11,651 nt of DNA from an uncultured Rubrobacteraceae bacterium (GCA_902806105.1 CADCVI010000081.1:422-12072); one strand, 5' to 3'; counted from the stretch's first letter, positions 1-9,700 are shown. The notes: a model not told the origin generated them from the sequence alone. Numbers and translations are program-made.

Positions 1-760
1 ACTCTTTGTCCGGGATTCTAGGATCGTTGAGGACATCGTTGGTCAGGAGAGGCTGCCTCTCCTGGGCGATGCGCCCGATCTTGAACTCCCCAGCTGGCAC
101 GCGGCCGTGAGGGCCGTCGAGGTGGGTGTACGTCCCGGCGCTGGCCCGCAGTTCCAGCACGTTTTCTTCCTCGTTCAGGGTCCAGATGCGGGCGAACGCC
201 GCATCGAGGCGTCGCACCACGCACTCGGCGCAGCGCTGGAGGATGTTTCGCAAGGCCCCGCCTTCGCCGAGAGCGGCGCTCACGTCCGCCCGCAAGGCTG
301 CGTGACGTACCTGCCTGCTATTCTCCTCCTCCGCACGCTTGCGCTTCGTTGCGTCCCTGACGACGGCGAGCACGAAACGCCGCCCCTCGGCGACCGCCTC
401 CGGTAGGGGATCTACGGGGCTGAGCGTCAGCTCTATCCGTATCTCCTCGCCCCCCTTGCGAACCGCGGGCAGGTCCAGCACGTCGTAGGAGTCGATGTAG
501 GGACCGTGGCCGGTGTCCTGGTAGCGGGAGAGCCCCGCCAGATGCCTCTCCTTGAGATGCTCGGGAACCAGGGACTCGACGTTGAGGCCATCGAGCGCCT
601 CCTCGGGCGAGTAGCCGAAGATCTCCGTGGCCGCAGGGTTCCACAGCACGACCCGTCCTGTGGAGGCGTCCGCGACGATCACGGCGTCCCGGACGGTCTC
701 GAAGAGCATGCCGATACCGAGGTCTTGCGGTCTCACAACCATGCCGTCGGGACGTGCCAT
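1..760 (-). CDS. PAS-GAF sensory protein, C-terminus cut off by the window edge
   Basis: A multidomain cytoplasmic signal-transduction protein of which only the first 253 codons are visible; there is no stop before base 1. Residues about 16-138 are a PAS domain with the typical WNPAATEIFGYSPEEAL stretch (40-55) and a closing segment ending in VVRDATKRKRAEEE, which runs into a short charged helical linker (139-160). From about residue 157 a GAF domain begins (RIWTLNEEE, a GRVPAGEFKIGRIA segment, LTNDVLNDPRI). The output domain lies outside the window, so kinase, SpoIIE-type phosphatase or cyclase cannot be told apart. The ATG at 760 is favoured because an in-frame TAG lies two codons upstream and an AGGAGG sits 12 bases before it. 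No transmembrane segment is seen in the visible part. Domain calls are from motif recognition; the ligand is unknown. Confidence 0.85.
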   Translation of the reverse strand, partial: MARPDGMVVRPQDLGIGMLFETVRDAVIVADASTGRVVLWNPAATEIFGYSPEEALDGLNVESLVPEHLKERHLAGLSRYQDTGHGPYIDSYDVLDLPAVRKGGEEIRIELTLSPVDPLPEAVAEGRRFVLAVVRDATKRKRAEEENSRQVRHAALRADVSAALGEGGALRNILQRCAECVVRRLDAAFARIWTLNEEENVLELRASAGTYTHLDGPHGRVPAGEFKIGRIAQERQPLLTNDVLNDPRIPDKE

Positions 761-1617
761 ACGCTAGGCGGTCCTCCTGCCCCCGTTCCTCCGAGGCCCC
801 GGTCTCTACACGAAAGACGGCATCTCCCTGGCCAGGACGCCGCAAGCTTCATCATTGCCATATTCTACTCTCCGAGCCCGCCTCCGTAACACAGGATTCT
901 TCCCACCAGGCGTCGGGCACAGATCCGGGACCTGGATGCATCCATGGTCCGGGCCGCCCCCTCGTCGGCGAGCATCGCCGCAGGAGAACAGCCGGGAACG
1001 ACGCGTAGAAAGCTCAACAGACGGTCGTGCCAGACAACCAGCAGGTCGCCCACGAGGCTCCCGCCGCCCATCCGAATCCCCCGGACAGGACGATGCCACC
1101 TCGCGCGGGGCGACCGCCGCCACGACGACACCCCGCTCCCTCGGGCTCTACGTCCCGAGCAGCATCCCCCGGAGGGGAGTCGAAGCGTAGATCAGGGCGG
1201 TGATCATGCCAACGCCGAGACCGAAAAGGGTGGTGTTCAGGCCCAACCTCAAGATCCCGAGAGCCAACATACGCATCAGGTCCCCCTTCCCCGGCGGCTC
1301 CCACCTGCCGAGGAGCCAGAGGGCCGCCAGCAGCAGTAACTTCGCCTGGGAAACCAAAAGGCCACGAACGAGAGTGCGGGCAACTCGCCGCGGCGTGCTC
1401 TGAGGCTACGAGTTTGGTGCCGCGGGCGAAGACCATCGAGAGCAGGGAGACCTCGGAGAGGAGCGCCCGCCCAAGACCCGCCGTTCTACGAACGTGCGGC
1501 GTCGCTGCCGTCTGCCAGCTCCCGGGGAGGTGATGGAGGTGTCTACAAGGAGGCGTAGCCCAGCGACAGGCACGGCGGACTTTCGATCCTCGGATGATGT
1601 CAAAAATGCAGTAATGA
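761..1617. other. Long gap without a confident gene
   Basis: About 860 bases between the sensor gene and the tRNA. I see no RNA gene, direct-repeat array or transposase. Several short frames are open on both strands because of the high GC; only the minus-strand hydrophobic frame ending at 1148 has both a plausible product and coding-like third positions, and it is listed separately. A minus-strand TAGAAT (861-866) resembles a -10 box about 100 bases before the sensor start, but no convincing -35 accompanies it. Confidence 0.5.
1148..1357 (-). CDS. Possible small two-segment membrane protein or remnant of a membrane-protein gene
   Basis: I do not recognise this product. The frame encodes 69 residues from a TTG, ending at a TAG at 1148, and stays open upstream to a TAG at 1406-1408. 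It has two hydrophobic stretches: LLLLAALWLLGRW near the start, and about residues 31-57 (LALGILRLGL, then GLGVGMITALIYAS), separated by a short charged loop (EPPGKGD). By hand count roughly 85% of third positions are G or C, as in the real genes here. No Shine-Dalgarno sequence precedes the TTG, which argues against an intact gene. Just upstream, a different minus frame (about 1400-1470) reads plausibly as protein and would join this one if a single base were removed near 1385-1405, so a frameshifted pseudogene is an alternative. It could also be chance in GC-rich DNA. Confidence 0.3.
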   Translation of the reverse strand: MVSQAKLLLLAALWLLGRWEPPGKGDLMRMLALGILRLGLNTTLFGLGVGMITALIYASTPLRGMLLGT

Positions 1618-1642
1618 GGACCCCGGACAAACCCCGGGCCCC
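1618..1642 (-). terminator. Possible terminator hairpin after the tRNA
   Basis: On the minus strand, nine-base arms (GGGGCCCGG and CCGGGGTCC) with one mismatch and one G-U pair enclose a seven-base loop. It lies 33 bases beyond the tRNA 3' end. A run of five T (1602-1606) follows, but 11 bases after the stem, so this is not a textbook intrinsic terminator. Confidence 0.35.
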
Positions 1643-1675
1643 TTCTCGTCATCCACTTCTGCGGGGATCTCTCAG

Positions 1676-1748
1676 TAGGGGCGGTGGGACTCGAACCCAC
1701 ACTGTGCGGATTTTAAGTCCGCTGCCTCTGCCGTTGGGCTACGCCCCC
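1676..1748 (-). tRNA. tRNA with UAA (Leu) anticodon and short variable loop
   Basis: On the minus strand a complete 73-base cloverleaf can be folded. The acceptor is GGGGGCG with CGCCCCT (first pair G-U), followed by discriminator A and no encoded CCA. The D-arm is GCC/GGC with GG in the loop. The anticodon stem GCGGA/TCCGC encloses the loop CTTAAAA, giving anticodon UAA at 34-36, which reads UUA and UUG. The T-arm is GTGGG/CCCAC with TTCGAGT in the loop. The variable region is only five bases (ACAGT), which makes this class I, whereas bacterial tRNA-Leu normally has a long class II variable arm. Annotation software would probably name it tRNA-Leu(UAA); its true amino acid identity is open. 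It lies 26 bases after the DUF501 stop and has its own promoter candidate. Confidence 0.88.
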
Positions 1749-1764
1749 GTGGACTCCTTCTTTG

Positions 1765-1773
1765 AGTATAGCA
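1765..1773 (-). promoter_or_regulatory. Extended -10 promoter for the tRNA
   Basis: The minus strand reads TGCTATACT, a TGn extended -10 with five of six matches to TATAAT. Transcription would start near 1758, about ten bases before the mature tRNA 5' end. No good -35 box is seen, as is usual for extended -10 promoters. The element lies partly inside the DUF501 stop region (stop at 1775), so the tRNA could also be transcribed by readthrough from that gene. Confidence 0.5.
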
Positions 1774-1774
1774 A

Positions 1775-2263
1775 CTACCCTCTCTCCTCCATGAGCCCGA
1801 CGCACTCGGGGCATCTGGCGGGGTCGAGGTAGGTGCTCTCCACATGGCTCAGCGTCCATTCGGCTACCGGGTTTGGGAGTGCGCCGGAGACTTGCAGGGC
1901 GGTGAAGGCATGGAGGCATTTGACGCGGCCGGGGGCGCCACCCGCTCCGACGCCCGCTACCCGGGAGCCGTAACGCCGCATGTGCTCGGCGTGGACGCCC
2001 TCGACGGCCTCGGCCCCGAGATCCTCCTGCGCCTGCCTGACGCCGCCCGCGGCTTCTATGCGCGAGATCGCGGCTGCGAGGCTCGGGCACGTAAGCCAGA
2101 ACGTGGTCGGCATCTCGCGGCGGCGTTCGTTCTCGATCACGCTCGGCCGGCCCGCCGGGCACCGGGCCGCCACCCGAAACGGCGCGGGCTCCCGACCGAG
2201 CTGTCCGGCCACGATCCCGCGGTCCTCCTCCGACGCCCGGGGCCGGTCGCGTTCCCCGTTCAT
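1775..2263 (-). CDS. DUF501 family protein
   Basis: This 162-residue protein is recognised as DUF501, a family of unknown biochemical function typically encoded between an ftsB-like gene and ppx in Actinobacteria. Visible hallmarks are the opening GIVAGQLGREP (16-26), RVAARCPAGRPSVIE (30-44), PTTFWLTCPSL (52-62) and GRVKCLHAFTALQ (112-124). Conserved-looking cysteines C35, C59 and C116 with H118 suggest metal binding or a buried cysteine site; the tail adds C151-P-E-C154. These metal-site ideas are inference. The ATG overlaps the upstream ftsB-like stop (ATGA), which indicates translational coupling. Unlike the usual actinobacterial order, the next feature is a tRNA rather than an exopolyphosphatase (ppx). 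Confidence 0.88.
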   Translation of the reverse strand: MNGERDRPRASEEDRGIVAGQLGREPAPFRVAARCPAGRPSVIENERRREMPTTFWLTCPSLAAAISRIEAAGGVRQAQEDLGAEAVEGVHAEHMRRYGSRVAGVGAGGAPGRVKCLHAFTALQVSGALPNPVAEWTLSHVESTYLDPARCPECVGLMEERG

Positions 2264-2544
2264 TCCCGGTTGCCCGGGACCAGGAAGACCTGCTCGCCCG
2301 GTTCGATCATGCCGTACCGCTCGCGGGCGGCGCGCTCGATCCCCTCCGGGGTCTGGAGTTCCTCAACGGCGCGGCGGCGCGAGGCGTTGTCCTTCTCGAG
2401 CTCGGAGATGTCGTTCCGGAGGCCGGCGATGAGCGGCCTGCTCGACACCATGTCCTGGAGCGGGGCCACATAGGAGGCGAGGAGGAGGCCGAGCAGGGCA
2501 GCGTAGAGGACGACCTTCAGAGAACGCAAGGTCGCCCTGCCCAC
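2260..2544 (-). CDS. ftsB: FtsB/DivIC-like septum formation initiator
   Basis: A small bitopic cell-division protein of 94 residues. In this family the protein forms a complex with FtsL and FtsQ/DivIB and helps activate septal peptidoglycan synthesis. The sequence shows a short basic cytoplasmic N-terminus, one membrane span at about 10-27, a coiled-coil-forming stretch at about 30-63, and the family's C-terminal element ARERYGMIEPGEQVFLV (73-89). The start is GTG at 2544, nine bases after the pyruvate kinase stop, with a purine-rich AGGGGA just upstream. It overlaps the DUF501 start by four bases. The symbol reflects family membership; divIC would be equally apt. Confidence 0.9.
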   Translation of the reverse strand: MGRATLRSLKVVLYAALLGLLLASYVAPLQDMVSSRPLIAGLRNDISELEKDNASRRRAVEELQTPEGIERAARERYGMIEPGEQVFLVPGNRE

Positions 2545-2553
2545 GGGGTTCCC

Positions 2554-3981
2554 CTACGCCTGTTCGCCTATGGTGTGGAGCTTCAGCATGTTCGTCGAGC
2601 CCGGGGTCGCCCCGAGCGAGCCGCCCGTCAGGAGCACCCGGTCCCCCTCGCTCACGAGCCCGTTCTCCCTGGCGGCGTCGATCGCCTCCTGGTAACGCTC
2701 CTCCATGCCCCCGCGCTGGTTGCCGGAGACCGCCGTGACCCCCCACACCATCGCGAGCATGCGCACCGTCTCCTCGACGGGGCTGACGGCCAGGATCCTG
2801 TTCGGCGGGCGGAAACGGGCCACCCTTATGCAGGAGAGACCGCTCTGGGTGGACGTCACGATCGCTCGCAGGTCAAGGTCCTCCGCCAGCTCGCAGGCAG
2901 CGTGGGTCAGGGCGTCGTAGACGTCGCCCCTGCCCCAGTTCGCCGAGGCCACGATGTCCCGGCCGTAGTTTATGGCCCCTTCCGCGGCCCGGCAGATGCG
3001 GTCCATCTCTCCCACGCTCTGCAACGGGTAGCGCCCTATCGCCGTCTCGCCCGAAAGCATCACGGCGTCGGTCCGGTCGAAGATCGCGTTGGCGACGTCC
3101 GAGACCTCGGCGCGCGTGGGCCGGGGGTTGCGGATCATGGAATCGAGCATCTGTGTGGCGACGATCACCGGCTTGCCGAGGCGGCGGCAGCGGGCCACGA
3201 TGCGCTTCTGCTCGATCGGCACCCGCTCGGCCGAGAGCTCGACCGCGAGGTCGCCTCGCGCCACCATGATGCCGTCGGAGGCGCGCAGGATGTCCTCGAT
3301 GTCTTCTATCGCCTCGTGCTTCTCTATCTTCGAGATAACCGGAACGTCCCCGCCGAACTCGCGGATGCGAGCCTTGATCTCCCGTACCTCGTCCCCGGAG
3401 CGCACGAAGGAGAAGGCGATCCAATCGGGGTGCAACTCCTCGATACCGAAGCGCAGGTCCTCGATGTCCTTGGGCGTCAGCCCCTTGATGGAGAGGGACG
3501 AATCCGGGAAGTTCAGGCCCTTGTGCGAGGAGATGGGCCCTCCCACCACCACCACGCACACGAGCTCGCCGTTCTCGACCTCCTCGACCCTGAGCTCCAG
3601 GAGCCCGTCGTCGATGAGCACCCGGTGGCCGGGCTCGACGTCCTCGGCGATGTTCTCGTAGGAGGTAGCGAGCCGGCTCGCATCACCCAGAAAGTCCCCC
3701 GGCGCTATCACGACGCGGTTGCCCGTGATGAGCTCGGTCTCCCCGACGACCTCGCCGGTCCGTATCTTGGGCCCCTGGACGTCCTGCATCACCGCGACGT
3801 TGCGGCCGAGCTCCTTGGCCGACTCGCGCACGAGTTGGGCGTTCTTGAGATGACCCTCATGCCCGCCGTGGCTGAAGTTCAGCCGCGTGACGTCCACCCC
3901 GAAGCGGACGAGCTCCCGGATCATCTCCGGCGTCGAGGTGCCGGGGCCCAGGGTCGCGACTATCTTGGTGCGGCGATCCAC
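2554..3981 (-). CDS. pyk: Pyruvate kinase
   Basis: Converts phosphoenolpyruvate and ADP to pyruvate and ATP in the last step of glycolysis; cytoplasmic, usually a tetramer. The 475-residue length is normal. Motifs in order are TKIVATLGP (5-13), TRLNFSHG (32-39, monovalent cation and phosphate site), MQDVQGPKIRTG (65-76, entry to the B domain), the active-site stretch VISKIEKHEAIEDIEDI (215-231) with catalytic K218 and metal ligand E220, ARGDLAVE (241-248), ATQMLDSM (275-282, catalytic T276), RPTRAEVSDVANAIFD (287-302) and SGETA. The C-terminal domain contains the GGSLGATPGSTN phosphate-binding-type loop near residue 460. The start is GTG at 3981, only three bases after the enolase stop, with a G-rich SD-like run inside the enolase end. 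The start and the following coding are supported by the conserved RRTKIVATLGP opening. Confidence 0.97.
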   Translation of the reverse strand: MDRRTKIVATLGPGTSTPEMIRELVRFGVDVTRLNFSHGGHEGHLKNAQLVRESAKELGRNVAVMQDVQGPKIRTGEVVGETELITGNRVVIAPGDFLGDASRLATSYENIAEDVEPGHRVLIDDGLLELRVEEVENGELVCVVVVGGPISSHKGLNFPDSSLSIKGLTPKDIEDLRFGIEELHPDWIAFSFVRSGDEVREIKARIREFGGDVPVISKIEKHEAIEDIEDILRASDGIMVARGDLAVELSAERVPIEQKRIVARCRRLGKPVIVATQMLDSMIRNPRPTRAEVSDVANAIFDRTDAVMLSGETAIGRYPLQSVGEMDRICRAAEGAINYGRDIVASANWGRGDVYDALTHAACELAEDLDLRAIVTSTQSGLSCIRVARFRPPNRILAVSPVEETVRMLAMVWGVTAVSGNQRGGMEERYQEAIDAARENGLVSEGDRVLLTGGSLGATPGSTNMLKLHTIGEQA

Positions 3982-3984
3982 AGG

Positions 3985-5384
<1,400 letters not shown>

Positions 5385-5385
<1 letters not shown>

Positions 5386-5427
5386 GAAGCGGCGGCGGGA
5401 GACGACTCGTCCCCCGCCGCCGCTTCT
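5385..5427 (-). terminator. Strong hairpin after the foldase gene
   Basis: A perfect 15-base inverted repeat (5385-5399 with 5413-5427, arm AGAAGCGGCGGCGGG on the plus strand) encloses a 13-base loop that can itself pair as GACG/CGTC. It begins six bases after the foldase stop. The minus-strand sequence that follows has only a weak T-rich start, so termination may be incomplete or factor-assisted. It probably separates the foldase transcript from the eno block. Confidence 0.7.
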
Positions 5428-5432
5428 CCCCG

Positions 5433-6608
5433 CTACTCCTGCGGCTGCTCTCCCTCGGGCGGAGCCGCCTCCTGAGGAGCGCCCTCCTCCGGAGGAGCCG
5501 CCCCTTCTGGCGGAGCTGCCCCTTCCGGCGCTACGCCTGGGGGCGCTTCGACGGGGGCGTTGGGGTCGTAGCCGGGGAGGTACTTCACGTTGCGCTTCTC
5601 CAGCTCGTCCTGCACCCAGGTCTGGAACCCGGCGCCCTGCTGCTCCGCCGTGATCTGCTCCTCGATCTGCGGGGCGACCTCCTCGAACGGGGTCTCACCG
5701 GCCTCCTGGATGTCCGTGACTTCTATGAGGTGAAAGCCGAACTCGGTCTCGACCGGCCCGAGAAGCTCGCCCTGCTTCGCCCCGAACGCCGCGTCGTCGA
5801 ACTCGGGGACGAACTGCCCCTTCGGGACGCACCCGAGGTCGCCGCCCGCGTCCTTGTTGGAGGGGTCCTGCGAGTGCTCCGCGGCGAGCGCCGCGAAGTC
5901 GCCGCCGTCCTCGAGCTCGCCCTTCACGTCGTTGGCGAGATCCTCCTGGTCCTTGTTGAACAGGATGTGGCGGATGCAGCGCTGCTCGGGGTTGGTGAAC
6001 TGGGCCTCCTTGTTCTCGTCGTAGTAGGCCCGCACCTCCTCATCCGTCGGGGCCTCGCCGCCGGAGACCTCCTCCTGGACCTTCTGAACCGTCAGACCGG
6101 TCTCGACCTCCTCACGGAAGGAGGCTTCGGTGAACCCGAACTGCTCAAGCGCGGTCTGGAACAGCTCTTCGGGGTCGCCCTGCTGACCCGCGGCCTGCGC
6201 CTGCTCGGCGACGGTCTGCTTGGTGGCTTCGATCTCGGACTCGACCTCCTCGTCGGAGACGGTGATGTCGTTCTCCTCGGCGTAGGTTCTGGCGAGGTTG
6301 GTGGCGAGAAGCTGCGGGACCACCTGGGTTTTCGCCGCGTCGAACTCCGGCGACCCCGGCTTGACCTCGGGCGCCTGCTGCCCCGTCTGCGCCGCCGACT
6401 GGGTGTTCAACCGCTCGACCCCCTCGACGACCTCACCCTCGGTGACCTCCCCCCCGTCGAAGGTCACGACCTTCTTGGCCCCCGAACCGACCTCGTCCCC
6501 GGAAGGGGCAGCGCCGCACCCCGCAAGGAGGAACATCGCCAGAAGCGCCACGGACGCACCAAGGAAAGTCTTGCGGAAAAAAAGGTAGATCAAGGCTGCG
6601 GTTCCCAT
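5433..6608 (-). CDS. Parvulin-type peptidyl-prolyl isomerase lipoprotein (SurA/PrsA-like foldase)
   Basis: A predicted extracytoplasmic, membrane-anchored folding factor of 391 residues. The N-terminus has a basic patch (FFRK), a hydrophobic segment and a lipobox LAGC with C31 as the lipidated residue. Residues about 45-205 form a SurA_N-like helical chaperone region rich in Glu and Gln. Residues about 208-300 are a parvulin domain: RHILF, the FAALAAEHSQDPSNKDAGGDLG stretch in pieces, FVPEFDDAAF and FGFHLIEV. C211 and C260 are the only cysteines apart from the lipid one and could pair in the oxidising exterior. Residues about 353-391 are a Pro/Ala/Glu-rich, repetitive tail. The ATG at 6608 has only a poorly placed GAGAG upstream; a TTG at 6593 with GGGAA nine bases before it is an alternative start. 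It has its own promoter and sits between mfd and eno, the place where M. tuberculosis carries MazG and a lipoprotein gene. Confidence 0.92.
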   Translation of the reverse strand: MGTAALIYLFFRKTFLGASVALLAMFLLAGCGAAPSGDEVGSGAKKVVTFDGGEVTEGEVVEGVERLNTQSAAQTGQQAPEVKPGSPEFDAAKTQVVPQLLATNLARTYAEENDITVSDEEVESEIEATKQTVAEQAQAAGQQGDPEELFQTALEQFGFTEASFREEVETGLTVQKVQEEVSGGEAPTDEEVRAYYDENKEAQFTNPEQRCIRHILFNKDQEDLANDVKGELEDGGDFAALAAEHSQDPSNKDAGGDLGCVPKGQFVPEFDDAAFGAKQGELLGPVETEFGFHLIEVTDIQEAGETPFEEVAPQIEEQITAEQQGAGFQTWVQDELEKRNVKYLPGYDPNAPVEAPPGVAPEGAAPPEGAAPPEEGAPQEAAPPEGEQPQE

Positions 6609-6658
6609 CTCTCGACTGCACGAGGGCCGAAAAACCTGTCAGCCCCCAAACCGCCGCG

Positions 6659-6667
6659 ATTATAACA
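6659..6667 (-). promoter_or_regulatory. Extended -10 promoter for the foldase gene
   Basis: The minus strand reads TGTTATAAT, a perfect TATAAT with the TGn extension. Transcription would start around 6652, giving a leader of about 44 bases before the ATG at 6608. No -35 consensus is present at the expected position; that position instead falls inside a palindrome (6679-6708). Confidence 0.7.
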
Positions 6668-6678
6668 CCCGATTTTTC

Positions 6679-6708
6679 TTTCCCGGCGCGACGAACGCCG
6701 CCGGGAAA
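6679..6708. repeat. Perfect 10-base inverted repeat overlapping the foldase promoter -35 region
   Basis: The arms TTTCCCGGCG (6679-6688) and CGCCGGGAAA (6699-6708) are separated by ten bases. On the minus strand the right side is followed by A-rich, not T-rich, sequence, so it does not read as an intrinsic terminator. Its position over the -35 region suggests an operator, or a stem that shields the promoter from mfd readthrough. Both are inferences. Confidence 0.55.
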
Positions 6709-6764
6709 CACCGGAGACGTGCCCTAAAGCGCTCTCGCTTCGATCCCCCGGGGAAAACGGGAGA

Positions 6765-6779
6765 CGCGCCACCGGCGCG
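6765..6779 (-). terminator. mfd: Possible terminator hairpin after mfd
   Basis: A six-base stem (CGCGCC/GGCGCG) with a three-base loop begins two bases after the mfd stop on the minus strand and is followed by TCTCCCGTTTTCC. The T-run is short and offset, so the call is tentative. Confidence 0.4.
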
Positions 6780-6781
6780 CG

Positions 6782-9700
6782 TCAGGCAGCTTGCTTCAGG
6801 GCTTTCAGCACTTCTTCGGCGAGCTCCAGCGGCGGTAGAGACGAGTCACGCAGCGTGACGCGGCCCTCCCGGCCCCCGACGGTACCGCCGGTCGCCTTTC
6901 TGACGAAGGCGGGGGCGGAGGGCCCTGCCGTTACCCCGGTGACGTTCAGCGTGCCGGAGCGGAAGTTGACGGAGGTCGCGCCCATTCCACGGGCGAGAAG
7001 CTTGACGCGGGAGAGGCCGAGGAGGTTCAGGGCGGGCTCGGGCGGCTCGCCGAAACGCTCGGTCAGCTCCTCCGCGAGGTCTTCAAGCTCGGCGGTGGTG
7101 CGCACGCCCGAGGCGCGGCGGTAGAGGTCGACCCGTTCGATCTCGTCGCGCACGTAGTCGACCGGCAGGTAGGCGTCGAGCCCGAGCTCCACGATGACCG
7201 GATGCGGCTCGTCCCCCTCGATGGGCTGGCCCTTGGCGAGCGCGACCGCCTCTTCGAGGAGCCTGAGGTACATCTCGAAGCCTACGGCCGCGATCTGTCC
7301 GGACTGCTCCGCCCCGAGCAGGTTGCCCGCGCCCCGGATCTCCAGGTCGCGCATGGCGATGGCGAAGCCGCTCCCGAGCTCGGTGAAGTCCATAAGGGCC
7401 TCCAGGCGCTTCTGAGACTCGGGCGTTGCCCCCACCGGGGCGAAGAGGTACGCGTAGGCCTGGGCCGCGGAGCGGCCGATCCTGCCTCGAAGCTGGTAAA
7501 GCTGGCTGAGGCCCATCATGTCCGCCCGGTCCACGATCAGCGTGTTCGCCGTCGCCACGTCGAGACCGCTCTCGACGATCGTCGTGGTGACGAGCGCGTC
7601 GGCCTCCCGGTCGAGGAAGCGGCGCATCGAGTCTTCGAGATGGCGCTCGCTCATCTGCCCGTGCGCGGTGACGAAGCTCGCCCCCGGGACGAGCGAGGCG
7701 AGCTTCTCCGCGACCTCGTCGAGCGTGTCGACGCGGTTGTGGACGAAGAAGACCTGCCCGCCCCGGCCGATCTCCTTCTCTATCGCCCGCTTCACGAGCC
7801 CGTCCTCCTCGGGCCCCACGTGCGTGAGGATGCTCCGCCGCCCCGTCGGCGCGGTCTCGATGACGCTTATGTCCCTCAGGGAAGCAAGCCCCATCTGCAT
7901 CGTGCGCGGTATCGGGGTCGCCGTCAGGGTCAGGAGGTCCACAGAGGCCTTGAACTCCTTGAGGCGCTCCTTGTGCTTGACCCCGAAGCGCTGCTCCTCG
8001 TCGACGACCACGAGCCCGAGGTCCTTCGGCCGGACCTCCGCGCCGAGCAGGGCGTGCGTCCCTATGACTATGTCGACCTCGCCCGCGGCGAGGGCCTTGA
8101 GGGTCGCTTTCCTCTCGGCGGCCGACGAGAAGCGGCTCAGGCTCTCGACCCTCACCGCGAAACGGCCGAGGCGCTCCTTGAACGTCTTGGCGTGCTGCTG
8201 CACGAGGATGGTCGTCGGGGCGAGCACTATAACCTGCTTGCCGGCGAGCGCGGCCTTGAACGCGGCCCGCACCGCAACCTCGGTCTTGCCGAACCCGACG
8301 TCCCCGCACACCAGCCGGTCCATCGGCCTTGCTGCCTGCATGTCCGCCTTGACCGCGGCGATGGCGGCGGCCTGATCCGGGGTCTCCTGGTACGCGAAGC
8401 TCTCCTCGAGCTCCCGCTCCCACTCGGAGTCCTCGGGGAAGGCGAACCCCTTGGCGGATGCCCGAGCCGCCTGGACCCGGAGCAGCTCCCCGGCGAGCGC
8501 CTTGACGCGCTTTCGGACCTTGTCCGTGACCGCGGCCCAGGTCCCGCCACCGAGCTTGTCGAGGCGCGTCCCCTCGCCGCCGACGTACTTGTGCAGAAGC
8601 TCCATCTGCTCGTAGGGGACGTAGAGCGTGTCGCCGCCCCGGTAGTCCACCTGCATGTAGTCGCGCGTCGCCCCGAGAACGGTACGGGAGACGAGCCCCT
8701 CGAAACGCCCGATCCCCTGCGCCGAATGGACGACGAGGTCGCCCGCCTTGAGGTCTGCGAACGAGGAGACGGACGAGGATTTCGTCCTCGCGGTCTTGGT
8801 CTTGCGCCGCCCGAGCAGGGCATCCCGGCGCACGACGGCCACTCCCCCGTCGGGGTACGAGAACGACTCTGCAACCTCTCCCGGTACGGCGTACATCCCC
8901 GGCGGCAGCGACGCATCGACCCGCTCTGCGTCGCGCATCGTCCGCCCGACCTCTCCGAACGCGTAGGCGGTCCGCTTGGCCTCGCCGACGGAGCCGCACG
9001 CGACAAAGACCCGCAGGCCGTCCTCGACCAGAGCCTCCATCCTGCGGCTAGACTCCCGCAGCGTGGTCGAGTGCGCCACCACGGGCGGTGCAGAGACGAC
9101 CTCCGCAGCCGCCCCTTCCTCGTCGTCCGCCGTGGAGACGAAGCGGGTGTCGGGCGAGGGCCTCTCCCAGTCGTAGAGCTCCTCGACGACGTCTGCGTCC
9201 TCCGGTAGCCCCTCTCCGGTCTCCTCCGACCATACCTCCATGCCTTCGGGCAGCAGATCGCCCGGCGAGACCGGGCTCAGGTCGAGGAGCAGCCGGTCGA
9301 GGCCGGGGAGCCGCACGCCCAAGCGCGCCTCTTCCCCGTAGTCCTCGTCGCTCGCCGCCGCGAGGGCCGCGAGGTCGCCCTCGCGAGCCGCGAAGATCGA
9401 GGCCCCCGCAAGCTCCCGCACGACCCGCTGCGTCGCGAGGGAGACGGCGCGGACGCTCTCGACCTCGTCGCCCCACCACTCGACGCGCACCGGCGAACGG
9501 CGGGTGCTCGGGAAGACGTCGACGATCCCGCCGCGCACGGCGAACTCCCCGTTGCGACTGACCCTGTCCACCCTCTCGTACCCGAGCTCGACGAGCCGGG
9601 AGAGGCAACGGTCCAGCTCGATCTCGGTCCCCTCCGCGAGCGTGAGCGGCTCGTAGAGCGGCGTCTTCTCCGCGAACGCCGTGGGCCCCGCGACCACGAT

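Noticed and set aside
865..1131. Minus-strand frame of 88 codons in the gap
   Set aside because: Its third-position GC is lower, there is no SD, and the sequence is unlike any family I know; kept only as part of the gap.
1014..1700. 228-codon minus-strand frame
   Set aside because: It begins inside the tRNA gene and overlaps the better-supported hydrophobic frame; its composition is that of random GC-rich DNA.
7083..9208. Two frames of about 640-670 codons, one on each strand, inside mfd
   Set aside because: They overlap the Mfd helicase core and RNA polymerase interaction domain, and their composition (Arg/Gly/Pro-rich or Leu/Asp/His-rich) is typical of shadow frames.
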